Shown: piece after piece, positions 1 to 9,878 of the stretch
Layout of the letters: each line of letters begins with the position of its first letter
Position numbering within the stretch: position 1 is the first letter of the stretch
Assembly (NCBI GenBank): GCA_023653785.1
Contig: JAMKCH010084891.1
Location: 53,262 to 117,261 of the forward strand
Source: Ophioderma brevispina
Lineage: Eukaryota; Echinodermata; Ophiuroidea; Amphilepidida; Ophiodermatidae
Length of the DNA stretch: 64,000 nt
Direction: 5' to 3'
Notes under the pieces: model-generated
Told to the model about the DNA's origin: nothing
What the model saw: the letters and a program-made list of their open reading frames with translations, nothing else
Database searches by the model: none
Program-made: the position numbers and the translations under genes

Positions 1-63
1 TTTCCCATTGGCTCCTCTTTACCTCTAGTTCAATACCTCTTAGTATTCATGATAAATGGAAAA

Positions 64-310
64 TGATGGCGTCAAAATCCGTCGGGGTTTAGTGTATTAA
101 CCCGCTGCAAATAGTGTAATTTCAATAACGGTCATTTAATTTAAATATTCGTGACCATGCAGACTTAGGCAAGGTTCCTGAGTGTACCCGTCCGATACGC
201 GTAAGCGCCCCTCCTAACCGTTAAGTCTTTGAAAGGCCTAGCACTCGAGTCGCGCCGGATGTTGTTGCCCCCGATTGAATTCAGGCTGTTGCTGTTAGGA
301 TGGCATGTCC
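64..310 (+). repeat. R7 dispersed repeat, copy 1
   Basis: Contains AAATCCGTCGGGGTT, AATAACGGTCATTTA, TTAAATATTCGTGACCA, GTTAAGTCTTTGAAA and TGTTGCTGTTAGGATGGCAT, in the same order as 31715-31955 and 57960-58170. Confidence 0.8.
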
Positions 311-2817
311 CTCCCCCCGGCAGTTCACTCGAATAGGAAAGTGGCAACACTGCGATATGATGGTCCATCACTATTGACTCCACCATTTGCCTCGATGTGG
401 ATTTGTCGGAATCGTTTTCGAGTAAGATTTGGGCGGAAATTAAAAGGGCAAAATACCAACAAATGTGGACAATTTTCACTTATTTGATTATAAATATGTA
501 ATCTCTCACGTTACTTTCAAGCTTTTCCATCCCAACCAATTTTCCAAATATCAGAATCATGACATATTCTCCTTTAAAGTATTGTTTTTCATCCAAACCG
601 CTGGGAGTGACTGTAAAAGGTTGATTTCCAGTTTTATGAAATAACTGTATATGTTATCATAAACATAGCGATACAGCTTGCAATTTGTATTACTCATAAC
701 TCATGAAGTTACCGCCCCAAGAATTAGCAATGATTTATTCCATTTTGAGTACGATTAAGTCATAATGCGGCACATAAAATAGTTATAATTACGTCTTAAT
801 GTAATACAAATAATTACTGGTTTTGGTGCATAACTTGTGTGTGTATAGCAAATAGAATGAACCATAAGATCTCATAATAGCTCAGAAAAGCGGGGGAAAA
901 ACTTCTGGAATGTACCTGAACCTTAATGATTTCATTAGAATGTGCTTCCACTGAAACTTCTCTCTGAATCATAAGGTGGCGCACTGGCTGCATAATTACA
1001 CGTCCAGTGAGTAGCTGCGATGAGATCCCTAAATCGATGCAGTACATGTGGAATAATAGAGGCATCTCCAGAATTAAGAGGTAATGGACTATATTAGCAC
1101 ATGACTCATATAGAAGAGGAACCAGATCCTTCTATATTGTTGAGAGCATATATAAAGCCCTGGTGAGAGAAGATGAGGCAAAGTATCACCGCCATCTTAC
1201 TCCAAGTTATTAAGAGAGTTTCTTACCATCTTGCTCTTGCTCCAATTTATTAGCAAGTTTTTCCAAGTTGACGTGAACAGTAATCACATCTTTTAAAAAG
1301 TTTAAAAACTAATCTCCCATATAGTGGACATGCCCATAGTAGTCTCAGCTCAGCAGTTTCGTCCGTTGTTGAGCCGGGTTCGTTTCCGTATTTTCGTGCC
1401 TCTGAGTTTATCCAAGGATAAACAGCTACAGTCCTTTTTGGACTTTATTTTAGTCGACCTCCGAGCTCGGGGAGTCATTAGGAGCTGGTTTTCTTCAAGA
1501 AGGACAAGTCGTCCGTGTACACGTCCCAACTATTGGAAGTTGTAGTTTTTGCGCTGGCATATTCGCCAGGATCTTTGCAAGTTCGGCATCCTTAGAGTAA
1601 TCCTCGCTGCAGCCCGCGTCGCGGCACACACCAGGTAGTTAAGTTTAGTTAAACGACTTTATTATAGATTGATCCTTTGATTGATACCTAATCGATGTTT
1701 TGAATGAGAGTGATTTAAACACACAATTAAAATAATACTTTTGTTCTAAAATTTGTAATCAGTTTCCCAGTGTATTTGTCTACGTTATTCACGGAGTTTG
1801 AATTCCGTAGTTTTGAGGTGGTTTGGCCTTGGTCAGGTGACCGTAACAATGACATATATAAAGATTTAGAACACTAATACTACCGGTCACGTTTGTTTTG
1901 AAATTTGGAAGGAGTCGACATTCCCAAAATGCACCTGGAATTCCACTGAGCAACATACTGTAAACACAGCATATCAAGGCCACATACGTGTACCGTATAC
2001 ACCTGTGTAAGATGCTTGATTGTTTTTCCAAATGTTTTGATGGTTTTGTTTGAATGTCAAGGCAGAAAATGTTGTGATAAGGTTTGGTCATCCTCTTCAC
2101 TTTTCATTTATATTGAGTAGCTGAATTCCTTGTAGCCAAAAAAAGTCTTTTATGTTTTCATATGCAAAAAAGCGTGAATGCGCAAGTTGTTGTCATGCAT
2201 GCCCATTTTGATCCAAAGTTCCTAATTTGGCATATGGGAACGGAACTGTGAACTCTACTAATGGGTGCGATATTTACAATAATTGTGGGTAATTCCTCTA
2301 CTTTTCCCTTCCGGGTTCCTGCATCCGGTCCGGCCGAGTGGCATTATTCTTTCAAAAATCATCAAGAATTATCACAGCCTAGAAGAGAACCTTCAAAGTG
2401 GGGTCTTACTATGCCTATTTCATTCAATGGTGGTTTTGCTATTTTGAATGAGCCCTGTCTGCTATCATTTAGTCCTACCCAAAATCTATAGTCCTGTAGA
2501 TTTTAAAGTACACACACAAACTTGAGCCACAAAACAACATCCAGAACTTCTAATTTCAAAAGAAGACCACTGTTTTTTTTTATGTTACAAACAAATCAAC
2601 AAGGGGGGTAGTTATATAGAACATGGTATAGGCAGAATCATACAACCGATATTAATAAAGCAGCATGTTACATATTCAGTTATTGAGCACCTTTCCATCA
2701 TTGACTTAATTGATAATAAATACGAAGTCAATTGGTGGTATAATAAATTGAATGTATGACTTTATCATCATTAAGGAACATTTTACCAAAATCACATGTG
2801 TATCTGTTAACAACAAA
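311..2817. other. Spacer; a possible LTR-like or exon-like block at 1120-1660
   Basis: Mostly AT-rich. At 1120-1660 the GC content rises and a TATATAAAG word occurs at about 1150. A 73-codon frame at 1324-1545 has no recognised domain. It could be a relic of a retroelement; no terminal repeats or RT were found. Confidence 0.3.
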
Positions 2818-3108
2818 GGCTGGTATTCTGAAAGGGAGACTAACTTTAGTACCGGGTTTAAACAAGGGTTAGTCCTAATGAGTGGACTTTATTCCTTCCA
2901 AAATACAGTTTAAGTTAAATGAACAGGCCTGTGAGGAATTCCAAGGGCCATGGATGGGCCAAAACGGCCCATCCATGAAAAATTTTCTTCACTACATTAC
3001 AGCACCATTTTTAGATTACATTGAAGGGGGGAAAAAAAGGTGCCACCATGTAGGAAAACCTGGTTTAAACCCAGACTAAAGTTAGTCTGTCCTTTCAGAA
3101 TACCAGCC
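2818..3108. mobile_element. F5 MITE, copy 1
   Basis: Ends GGCTGGTATTCTGAAAGGGA and CCTTTCAGAATACCAGCC, with inner repeats GGGTTTAAAC. A central palindrome GATGGGCC-AAAAC-GGCCCATC occurs near 2952. 291 bp; no clear target duplication. Confidence 0.88.
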
Positions 3109-3503
3109 AAGTGAACATTAATATTTCATAAACCTGGAAATACTTCTTTGCAGTAGGATGAAAACCAAGTTTTGGTAATAAATTTCACAATAAGGAAACT
3201 TTTAGAACTAATAAGAATCCTATAGTGTGTTTGCTATAAGATGAATATGATCTTTGATAAAATACAAGTTTTCTTTATGCCATCCTGAACTAGAAGTGAA
3301 GTCATAGGCTTTCACGCGTCTTAAACATGCGCGGTCGCAGTAAGCCACAACTGTAATCGCAAGACATGGCACATAGCTGCGCGAAAAACTATGACATCAC
3401 TCCGTGAGTCAGGCGGACGAACACGAAGTATAATATACTATATCAAGCTATACTGTGTTCACTATCCGGAGGGAACATTGACTTTGATAGAGTACCATTG
3501 AGT

Positions 3504-3864
3504 TAAAGACACTATCAGTGATTCAATTAAAAGGAGTCCAAACATTTTGGACTTGCAGAATAGTCAAAAGTGAAGGATAAGTCTGTAGAAGAAATCTTCA
3601 TGGTATGTTTTTGCAATGAAAATTTACAGAAAAGGCAAGAAAAGCAGGGTTCAAAGTTATGAATCTCCATTCAATAACATGCTGCACTAAGTGTCCGTAC
3701 CGACAGTAATGACTACAATATCTGGTTCTGTCCGTAGTAGGTTGCTTTCAGTTGTAGCATTTGTAGGGTATGTTAGGATACCTATACTTGTTATAGACAT
3801 TCAGAAATCTGATTTTTGATGATTTTTTTCAATTTGATTTAGCAAATCACTGATAGTGCCTTTA
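3504..3864. mobile_element. F2 MITE (361 bp)
   Basis: Terminal inverted repeats TTAAAGACACTATCAGTGAT and AATCACTGATAGTGCCTTTA. It interrupts a decayed tandem array (3205-4965). It shares interior sequence such as GTGAAGGATAAGTCTGTAGA with the copies at 15974 and 35650. No transposase is encoded. Confidence 0.85.
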
Positions 3865-3991
3865 TCATGAGGAGACAAAGGTCCTTAATGCAATCCTGTA
3901 GTAAACGTACTTTAGTAGCTATAGCGTTTTCACCATAAGATGAAATGTGACCTTTGATAAAGTACACTGAGTTAACACTAAAGGAGACCTA

Positions 3992-4248
3992 CAATCTTGT
4001 GCGAAATTGTTGGGACACTTTGTCATAATGACCCTTTCCCCACTCCTCTATATCAATGTTGGCTGATATTGTGATGGTGCTGTTTTGTTTACCTCAACAT
4101 TGCGTGTGGGAGGGGGGGGGGTCAGGAGGTGAGGTAAACAAAGGTAAATATATGTTAACGTCAAAGAAGCATGTGCTAACAAAAAAAATCCTCCACTCAT
4201 AAAATTGGGTCAGGAAGCTCATTGTCCCAACAAATTTTGCACAAGATT
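3992..4248. mobile_element. Mariner-like MITE with TA duplication (257 bp)
   Basis: Terminal inverted repeats CAATCTTGTGCGAAATTGTT and AACAAATTTTGCACAAGATT are flanked by TA at 3990-3991 and 4249-4250. It lies exactly inside one unit of the tandem array, which supplies the empty-site comparison. A G run of 10 is in the centre. Confidence 0.85.
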
Positions 4249-4965
4249 TATGTCCTAATGCAATCCTGTTGTAAACATACTCTGTATCTATCGCGGTTTG
4301 TACACCATAAGAATGAAACATTACCTTTGATAAGGCCAATGGAAGTTGATGATTCTTAGTTTCCTGGTTGGAGAGTTTTAAAAGGCTATGTAGGTCCGAT
4401 TTCATTATTCATTAGTTCTGTCATTTCATATTATTACTGTATTTCAATTATTCTTCAAAGGCCATCTTTAATATACTACTAACCTATATTTGTTACATAA
4501 AAAAAAGTTTACAGTACCTATTAACAAACCGGGATATGTGCAGGTTTATTCTTCACAATTTAACAATCATTCAAGCATTTTTGCACCAAGTATTATGAAA
4601 AAAGCGGGACAGTCAAAGATGGCAAAAGTTCATTATTTATGGTATTCTTTGACACTCCTCCCAGGAAACTGCCTTAAAATGAACAGGAAGGGGATGCTTA
4701 AAAATATTATTGATGCAACTGAACATATGTTTTTTATTATCAGTTTAGTCAAGAAAAAAAGAAAATTTCCAACAAATATGAGAATTTTGCCACGCAGCAA
4801 ATCTGATCGCGGCTCCAACAGAACCGAAGATTCAAATTCCCTATGGCCTAAAGTAGTATTTAGTGTACAGTAGAGGAGACAACAGTCTAATGCATCCTCA
4901 TAGTAAACATACTACAGTAGGTATAGTGTGTTCACTATAAGGTGGACTATGACTTTGATAGTTAC

Positions 4966-5636
4966 TAGAGGAGCAGTGGCATAGGCAGCCTTGTGGTTCT
5001 CTGGGGGCAATAGTCTGGTCAGGGGAAAAGTCGTCCCAATCAGAGAAATGTCGGAAGATGCGCGCATTCCACTTTGAAACACATTTTGACTTGATTTCAA
5101 ATTTACCCCTGTAATAATTTTACCCACTTATTTTACAAAGTTCCCCTGCATTTCCCATCAGTTGGAGCAAAAAATTCTGATTCAGCACCCTTCAAACTAT
5201 AGAACACATCTTCAAACCTCCTTCCCCAAACTTCTAGAAGAGGATTCTCATTTATAACCCTACTCTCAACACAAAATGTGTACTTTAAGTTGGCTTATAA
5301 ATAAAGTTCACTTTTTAGGGAAATAAGGAGTATAGATATTTGTGCAAACAATATATTTGGCTGGACAAAGAATCAGACTTTGTTTTATTCAGGTTTTTTT
5401 TGTTTTAGTTCTTGTTTGTTGTTTTTTTAATGGTAGGCCAGGTTGCACCAACCATTTTTAAAGGCCTCTTGTTTTTTGCATATTTAATAAGCCTTCCATA
5501 CTTTGTAAGAAGTTTACAACATGAAATTGTTTTACATTGTTTCAAAATGGATGAGTAGCTTTTTAGTACCACAGTACTGCTATTTCTAAACATGCACTAT
5601 TATAAACTATACAAAATGTTATTATTGCTCTAAATG
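4966..5636. other. Spacer
   Basis: CAGTGGCATAGG at 4975 looks like one end of a hAT-type repeat, but no partner end was found. Nothing else recognised. Confidence 0.35.
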
Positions 5637-5959
5637 TTAAAGGTGCATTTCGTGATTCCAGCACCTCTCGTTTTATTTGTGGCTCACTAGATATCCTTGA
5701 GAAAAGCATATTCACAAAATTTGAGTTGATCCCAATCTTGCAGTTTTTTTGTTATGAGCAATTGCTTGTTTCCCATGGTCCCATAGGCCACTGTGCTGTA
5801 AATACAAAATTGTGAATTTCTTACAGATATGACCGAATTTGCACGTAAGATTGGGAACATGTGGGATTACTAAGGCTAATGGTTCAGATGATATAAAAAT
5901 CTGAACTTTTTTAGGTAAGTCGGGGGGATGAGGTTGTGGATCACGAATTGCCCCTTTAA
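5637..5959. mobile_element. F4 MITE, copy 1
   Basis: Ends TTAAAGGTGCATTTCGTGAT and GATCACGAATTGCCCCTTTA form imperfect inverted repeats. The interior includes TCCCATGGTCCCATAG, shared with 54351. Confidence 0.85.
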
Positions 5960-6189
5960 TGGCACTATATTATTAAAGGCTAATGTATTGCAAAGCAGCA
6001 GACCCATAAAATGACACTAGAAAATATAAAGATTTTTTTTAGCAAGTAATTACTGTCTACTCTAAATTCCTATACCATGTGATAAGTGCTTATTTTTGTG
6101 ATTTTGTTTTTTCATATTTCACAAATATAAGTGAAATCACAAACTTAAGCTAATTTAACAACATGGGAATATACAGCTGTGAAGATGTA

Positions 6190-6486
6190 AGCAATTTCAT
6201 TGGCTGATGCCTGGGTTCAATTCGTTTAATTGAACCCAGGTAGTACGCTCTGCGTATTGAAGTTATTTTTAGGTTGAAGCGCTCGCGCCCTACCGCGTTT
6301 TGCTACTTTCGCGCGCGCCTACCAACATTGCGTCTCGTTGCGTATGATCGTTGCGTTCAGCGGGTTGTTCGATTGTTTTCATTGTAAGCAATGTAAGCAA
6401 GTCCTTTCTTGTTGTATTTAAGCCGTAAAGTATCGCGAAATTGGGTTAAAGATGACCTTTTAAAAATGATAAAGCTTGTTAAGAAT
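6190..6486. other. Palindrome and GC-rich block next to long hairpin
   Basis: CTGGGTTCAATT, a short loop and AATTGAACCCAG make a 12 bp palindrome at about 6211-6239. It shares the GGGTTCAATTCGT word with the large hairpin at 6487, so both may be ends of one element. The stretch between is unusually rich in CG (GCGCTCGCGCCC, TCGCGCGCGCC). Confidence 0.6.
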
Positions 6487-6672
6487 GAGAATAAAGGTAT
6501 GATTTTGGGAACCGGTACTCTCTTTACGACGAATTGAACCCGGCGACACCATTATTTTTGTGTGGAAGAACTCGGCCTCCGGCCTCGTTCTTCCACTTAA
6601 AATAATGGTATCGCCTTGGGTTCAATTCGTCGTAAAGAGAGTACCGGTTCCCAAAATCATGCCTTTATTCTC
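6487..6672. mobile_element. Long near-perfect hairpin (stem about 88 bp)
   Basis: The left arm begins GAGAATAAAGGTATGATTTT and passes through ACCGGTACTCTCTTTACGAC. The right arm is the complement, ending CATGCCTTTATTCTC. The centre is GGCCTCCGGCC. The high arm identity implies recent origin or ongoing gene conversion. Confidence 0.9.
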
Positions 6673-6845
6673 TAATTATAACAATGCTGAATTTTAAAAT
6701 AATTTATTAATTGTAATGCCCTGGGAGAAATAAACTAAATAAAATATACAGGTTAAATACAACCCTGTGAATAGTTTAGATTTCATGAAAATACTGACAT
6801 GTCAATATGCTAATAAAACATGGCTACAGCACATCTCGTCATGTA

Positions 6846-7079
6846 AGTGTAAGAAGGTCATAAGTGCAATAGCTGCCATGTGATAAATCTGTGTGCTGCC
6901 ATGTATTAGGATGAATCAATTTGTCTTTCCTTAAGTCAGTGGCTCTTGAAATGGTTCTTCAGGCGACTGTGACACCTGAAGAACCATTTCAAGAGCCACT
7001 GGCCAAAGACTTGGCATAATAGTATGTTTTGTGTAATTTCTGACCAATGGCAGCTATTGCACTTACGACCTTCTTGTAT
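6846..7079. mobile_element. Foldback element with nested perfect hairpin
   Basis: Outer arms AAGAAGGTCATAAGTGCAAT (6851) and ATTGCACTTACGACCTTCTT (to about 7076). The inner arms, CAGTGGCTCTTGAAATGGTT and so on (6938-6962) and the complement from 6974, pair for about 27 bp around a loop of roughly 10 nt. Confidence 0.88.
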
Positions 7080-7446
7080 TCACATGAGGATATAGTAACT
7101 GGCTATTCAGTTTGAAATCTACTCCACTCCTGCAGAAGATTTAAGTCCAGTTTTCCACAGAGGGAGTAAGGATTTCACTTGGAATAGCCCATTGGGTAAC
7201 TATATACATTTGAAATACTCACTCCCTCTGTAAAATATTTAAGAGAAGTCTTCCAGAGTGGGTCAATGTTTTTCACTTGGAATAGCCCAATGGGTGACTA
7301 CATTTTAAAAATCCACCCCTTCTGTGGAAGACTGTGGTTAGATTTCCACCAGGGAGAGTATGATAGATTCCAATTTGAAAAGCCCATAGGTTAATTTCAG
7401 AAATGAAGCATGATGCATGATACAGTTTCATTTATGGGCAAATAAT

Positions 7447-7699
7447 GGCTGGTATTCTGAAAGGGAGTCTAGCTTTAGACCTGGGTTTAAACCAGGGTTA
7501 GTCCTACAAGAGTGGATCTTTTTTTCTTCCAACATACTCTAAAATGTGCTGTAACAGGTGGGAAAATTTCTCCATGAGGAATTTTCTCACCCATTACATT
7601 TAACTTTCACAGTATTTGAAAGAAAAAAAGGTCCACTCATGTAGGACTACCATGATTTAAACCCAAGACTAAGTTAGACTCCATTTCAGAATACCAGCC
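7447..7699. mobile_element. F5 MITE, copy 2
   Basis: Ends GGCTGGTATTCTGAAAGGGA and CATTTCAGAATACCAGCC. The same order of inner motifs as the copy at 2818 (CTGGGTTTAAACCAGGGTTA, CCACTCATGTAGGACTA). Confidence 0.88.
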
Positions 7700-7806
7700 A
7701 AAGTGTCCAAGGTCAGAAACCTTCTAATAATGGGCAAGGCATTATGAGCCCATATACAATACTGCAAACCCACTATTTCTTTTCTATTACCACAAAATAA
7801 TCAGAC

Positions 7807-8165
7807 TTAAAGGTGCAACGAGAGATTGTACAAATCAGGTGTCTCTAAAAAAAATCGCAAGTTCTGATTTGTGCCCTGATATATAGCTTTTCATCAAAAA
7901 TATCCCCACCTAAAAGGATTAAGCTGAGAAATGTTTCTTTGGTACAAAAATTGTGAAATTTCTAATTTTGTATAGGAGCAAATACGAAATTCAGCCTATG
8001 TTTTATATTGAAATAATTATAAGCAAATCAAATTCACCCTTTTTCTCTCTTTTAAGACATTTCTGTAGCAAATACAAGGTAAGAAATCTATGAGTGGCTA
8101 ATCTATATGAAATTACTATTATGACACAATGTTTGGGTACTCCACATCTCTCATTGCACCTTTAA
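7807..8165. mobile_element. F1 MITE, copy 1
   Basis: Starts TTAAAGGTGCAACGAGAGAT and ends ATCTCTCATTGCACCTTTAA. Same family as 12160 and 56924 but in the opposite orientation. Flanking TA or TTAA could be the target duplication. Confidence 0.9.
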
Positions 8166-8700
8166 TCAAATTTGCAACTAAAAATGTGTGAAGAACTGTG
8201 TGCAAAACACACGTTTTAGAGGTGTCGTGTGCATTGTGATTTGAACTAATTAGCAGCCTATTAGTATTATTTCAGAATAATGGGGCGTTTATAAACTTAT
8301 ATGTTGCTTGCATTTCAATATAATTGGCAACCAAGAATTTGAAATACCTCTCCTTTGTGGAAAATTTAGCTGGTAAAGTCTTCCTTAGTATGTGTATTTC
8401 AATTCAAAATAACCCAATGTATCAAAAAAAATTAGCTTACAAGGTTTTGCAATCTTTGATTTAATTCTTGGTGAATTTTGTACATGTGTGACAATTCCAA
8501 TCAAAGAGCTTTAATTTTTAGAGGATTTATTCTGATACTTATTACATTTACATAGTAATATGAATAACCATAGTAATGTGTTAACAATCAAAGCAATATT
8601 GGCTGAAATAATATTGCATATAAACAGGGAACAAGGCGAACTCGTATTACGCGATGCGCTACATATGTCCCCGCCGATTGTGGTGATCACTAACATGCGA
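7810..8700. other. Spacer after F1 copy 1
   Basis: After the F1 element ends at 8165 the sequence to 8700 is AT-rich without recognised gene or repeat. Confidence 0.4.
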
Positions 8701-8703
8701 TAA

Positions 8704-8895
8704 ATGCAACTACAACACCCACCCCCTCGCAACAACCCGCAGCACCCCACCCCATCCCAACACCCTGCAAAACCCAACACCCGCCAAACACCCACTCCAA
8801 CAACCCGCAACGCCCACCCACCAACCCGCAACACCCACCCCCTCCCAAACACTCCCACCCCCTCCCAAAACTCCCCAAACCCCGCAATAAAAAAT
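8704..8895. repeat. C/A-rich strand-asymmetric tract
   Basis: About 190 bp almost free of G on the plus strand, built from variants of CAACACCCACCCC and AACCCGCAACACCC. The minus strand has many runs of three to five G and could fold as G-quadruplexes. The open frames here are low-complexity by-products. Confidence 0.85.
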
Positions 8896-9039
8896 TACCT
8901 AACCCCCTCCCCTATGAATAGTAAGTCTCATGCAGCGAAGGACATACCTAACCTGCATATATCACATACTTCAAATTGCAAAAAAGATGTGTCCATGATT
9001 AGGCTTTACATGCAGCGCAGGAAATTTTGAGTATCCAAT

Positions 9040-9470
9040 GTACAGTGTCATAAATATAGCAATTACGCTGATTTGTTTGCCTATAATAGCTCATTTGCGT
9101 ACTCAATTTGCCCAAATACGTCCAAAATCAATTCAGGTCGAGAACTCTTCAGCCCGCTTCCTTCAACCAAGATACACATTATACGCTTACGGAACTCCGA
9201 AAATTGTACACAGGACCCATTGCAGGGAAAATTTCATAATTCTGCAAAATTAGATACTATTACCATATTTTACACCCAAAATCTAATAAGGTCGAGGGAA
9301 CTCATCAACCCGCTTCTTGCCACCAACGTTACAGCATTGTTGCCCTTACGGACTCCAGATAAATTGCATACAACGTGGGTTAAAACATTTTATCACAGAC
9401 GGACGAACGTACAACGGACAGAACGGACGATTGTCATTTTATAGTCCCCGTTCCGAAACGCGTTCGGCGG
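9040..9470 (-). repeat. R9 dispersed repeat with terminal hairpin
   Basis: Related in reverse to 39855-40270: shared words include GTGTACAATTTT, GGAGTTCCGTAAG, and AAGCGGGCTG on the minus strand. The end carries a GGACG-rich stretch and an imperfect hairpin AGTCCCCG to CGGGGACA (9444-9472). Probably non-autonomous; class not known. Confidence 0.65.
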
Positions 9471-9564
9471 GGACAATAAACGTAAAAAGTTAATATAATT
9501 TTAAATGATTCCAAATGCATTTAATCTTCTCCAAGATATCCAGTGCACATAAACATACTGTATA

Positions 9565-9830
9565 AGTACCTCGGGGGGGGGGGAGGGGGGGGGGGGAATC
9601 CCCCATTTTTTTCTTATCTGCATTTTAAGCCCAATCCCCTACCCCCTACCCCCTTCCCCCCAAATTTAGGTATATCGTGATCTTGGGCCAAAATTGATTT
9701 AAAATCTCCCAAATTTGTAGATATTTTGACAAAACAATTTCACTGTTCCACCTTCCCATTTTACCCAGAAAAAGAAGTTTGGCTCTGCCACTACAGGCAG
9801 GCCAAGTAATGCATGACTGGCCATGATCCA
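9565..9830. other. G-run and hAT-like fragment 3' of LRR gene
   Basis: Long G runs at 9573-9596 are followed by CCCC-rich sequence. Words such as TTTGGCTCTGCCACTACAGG resemble the end of a hAT-type repeat in reverse. No coding. Confidence 0.4.
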
Positions 9831-9878
9831 TTCAGTCAGGTAACCCAAAAATACATTGATATACGAATAGAACCTAAC

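Larger units (their letters stand above)
3205..4965. repeat. Decayed about 110 bp tandem array split by MITEs
   Basis: Copies of a unit with AATGCAATCCTGTAGTAAAC, TAGTGTGTTCACTATAAG and ACCTTTGATAAAGTACA appear near 3215, 3440, 3890, 4258 and 4885. Removing the elements at 3504-3864 and 3992-4248 brings three units into near-regular spacing. Confidence 0.7.

Noticed and set aside
1324..1545. 73-codon frame in a GC-richer block near a TATA-like word
   Set aside because: No recognised domain, long terminal repeat or reverse transcriptase nearby; kept only as a weak note.
8511..9030. Glycine/valine-rich and proline/threonine-rich frames
   Set aside because: Low-complexity translation of the C/A-rich tract on both strands.
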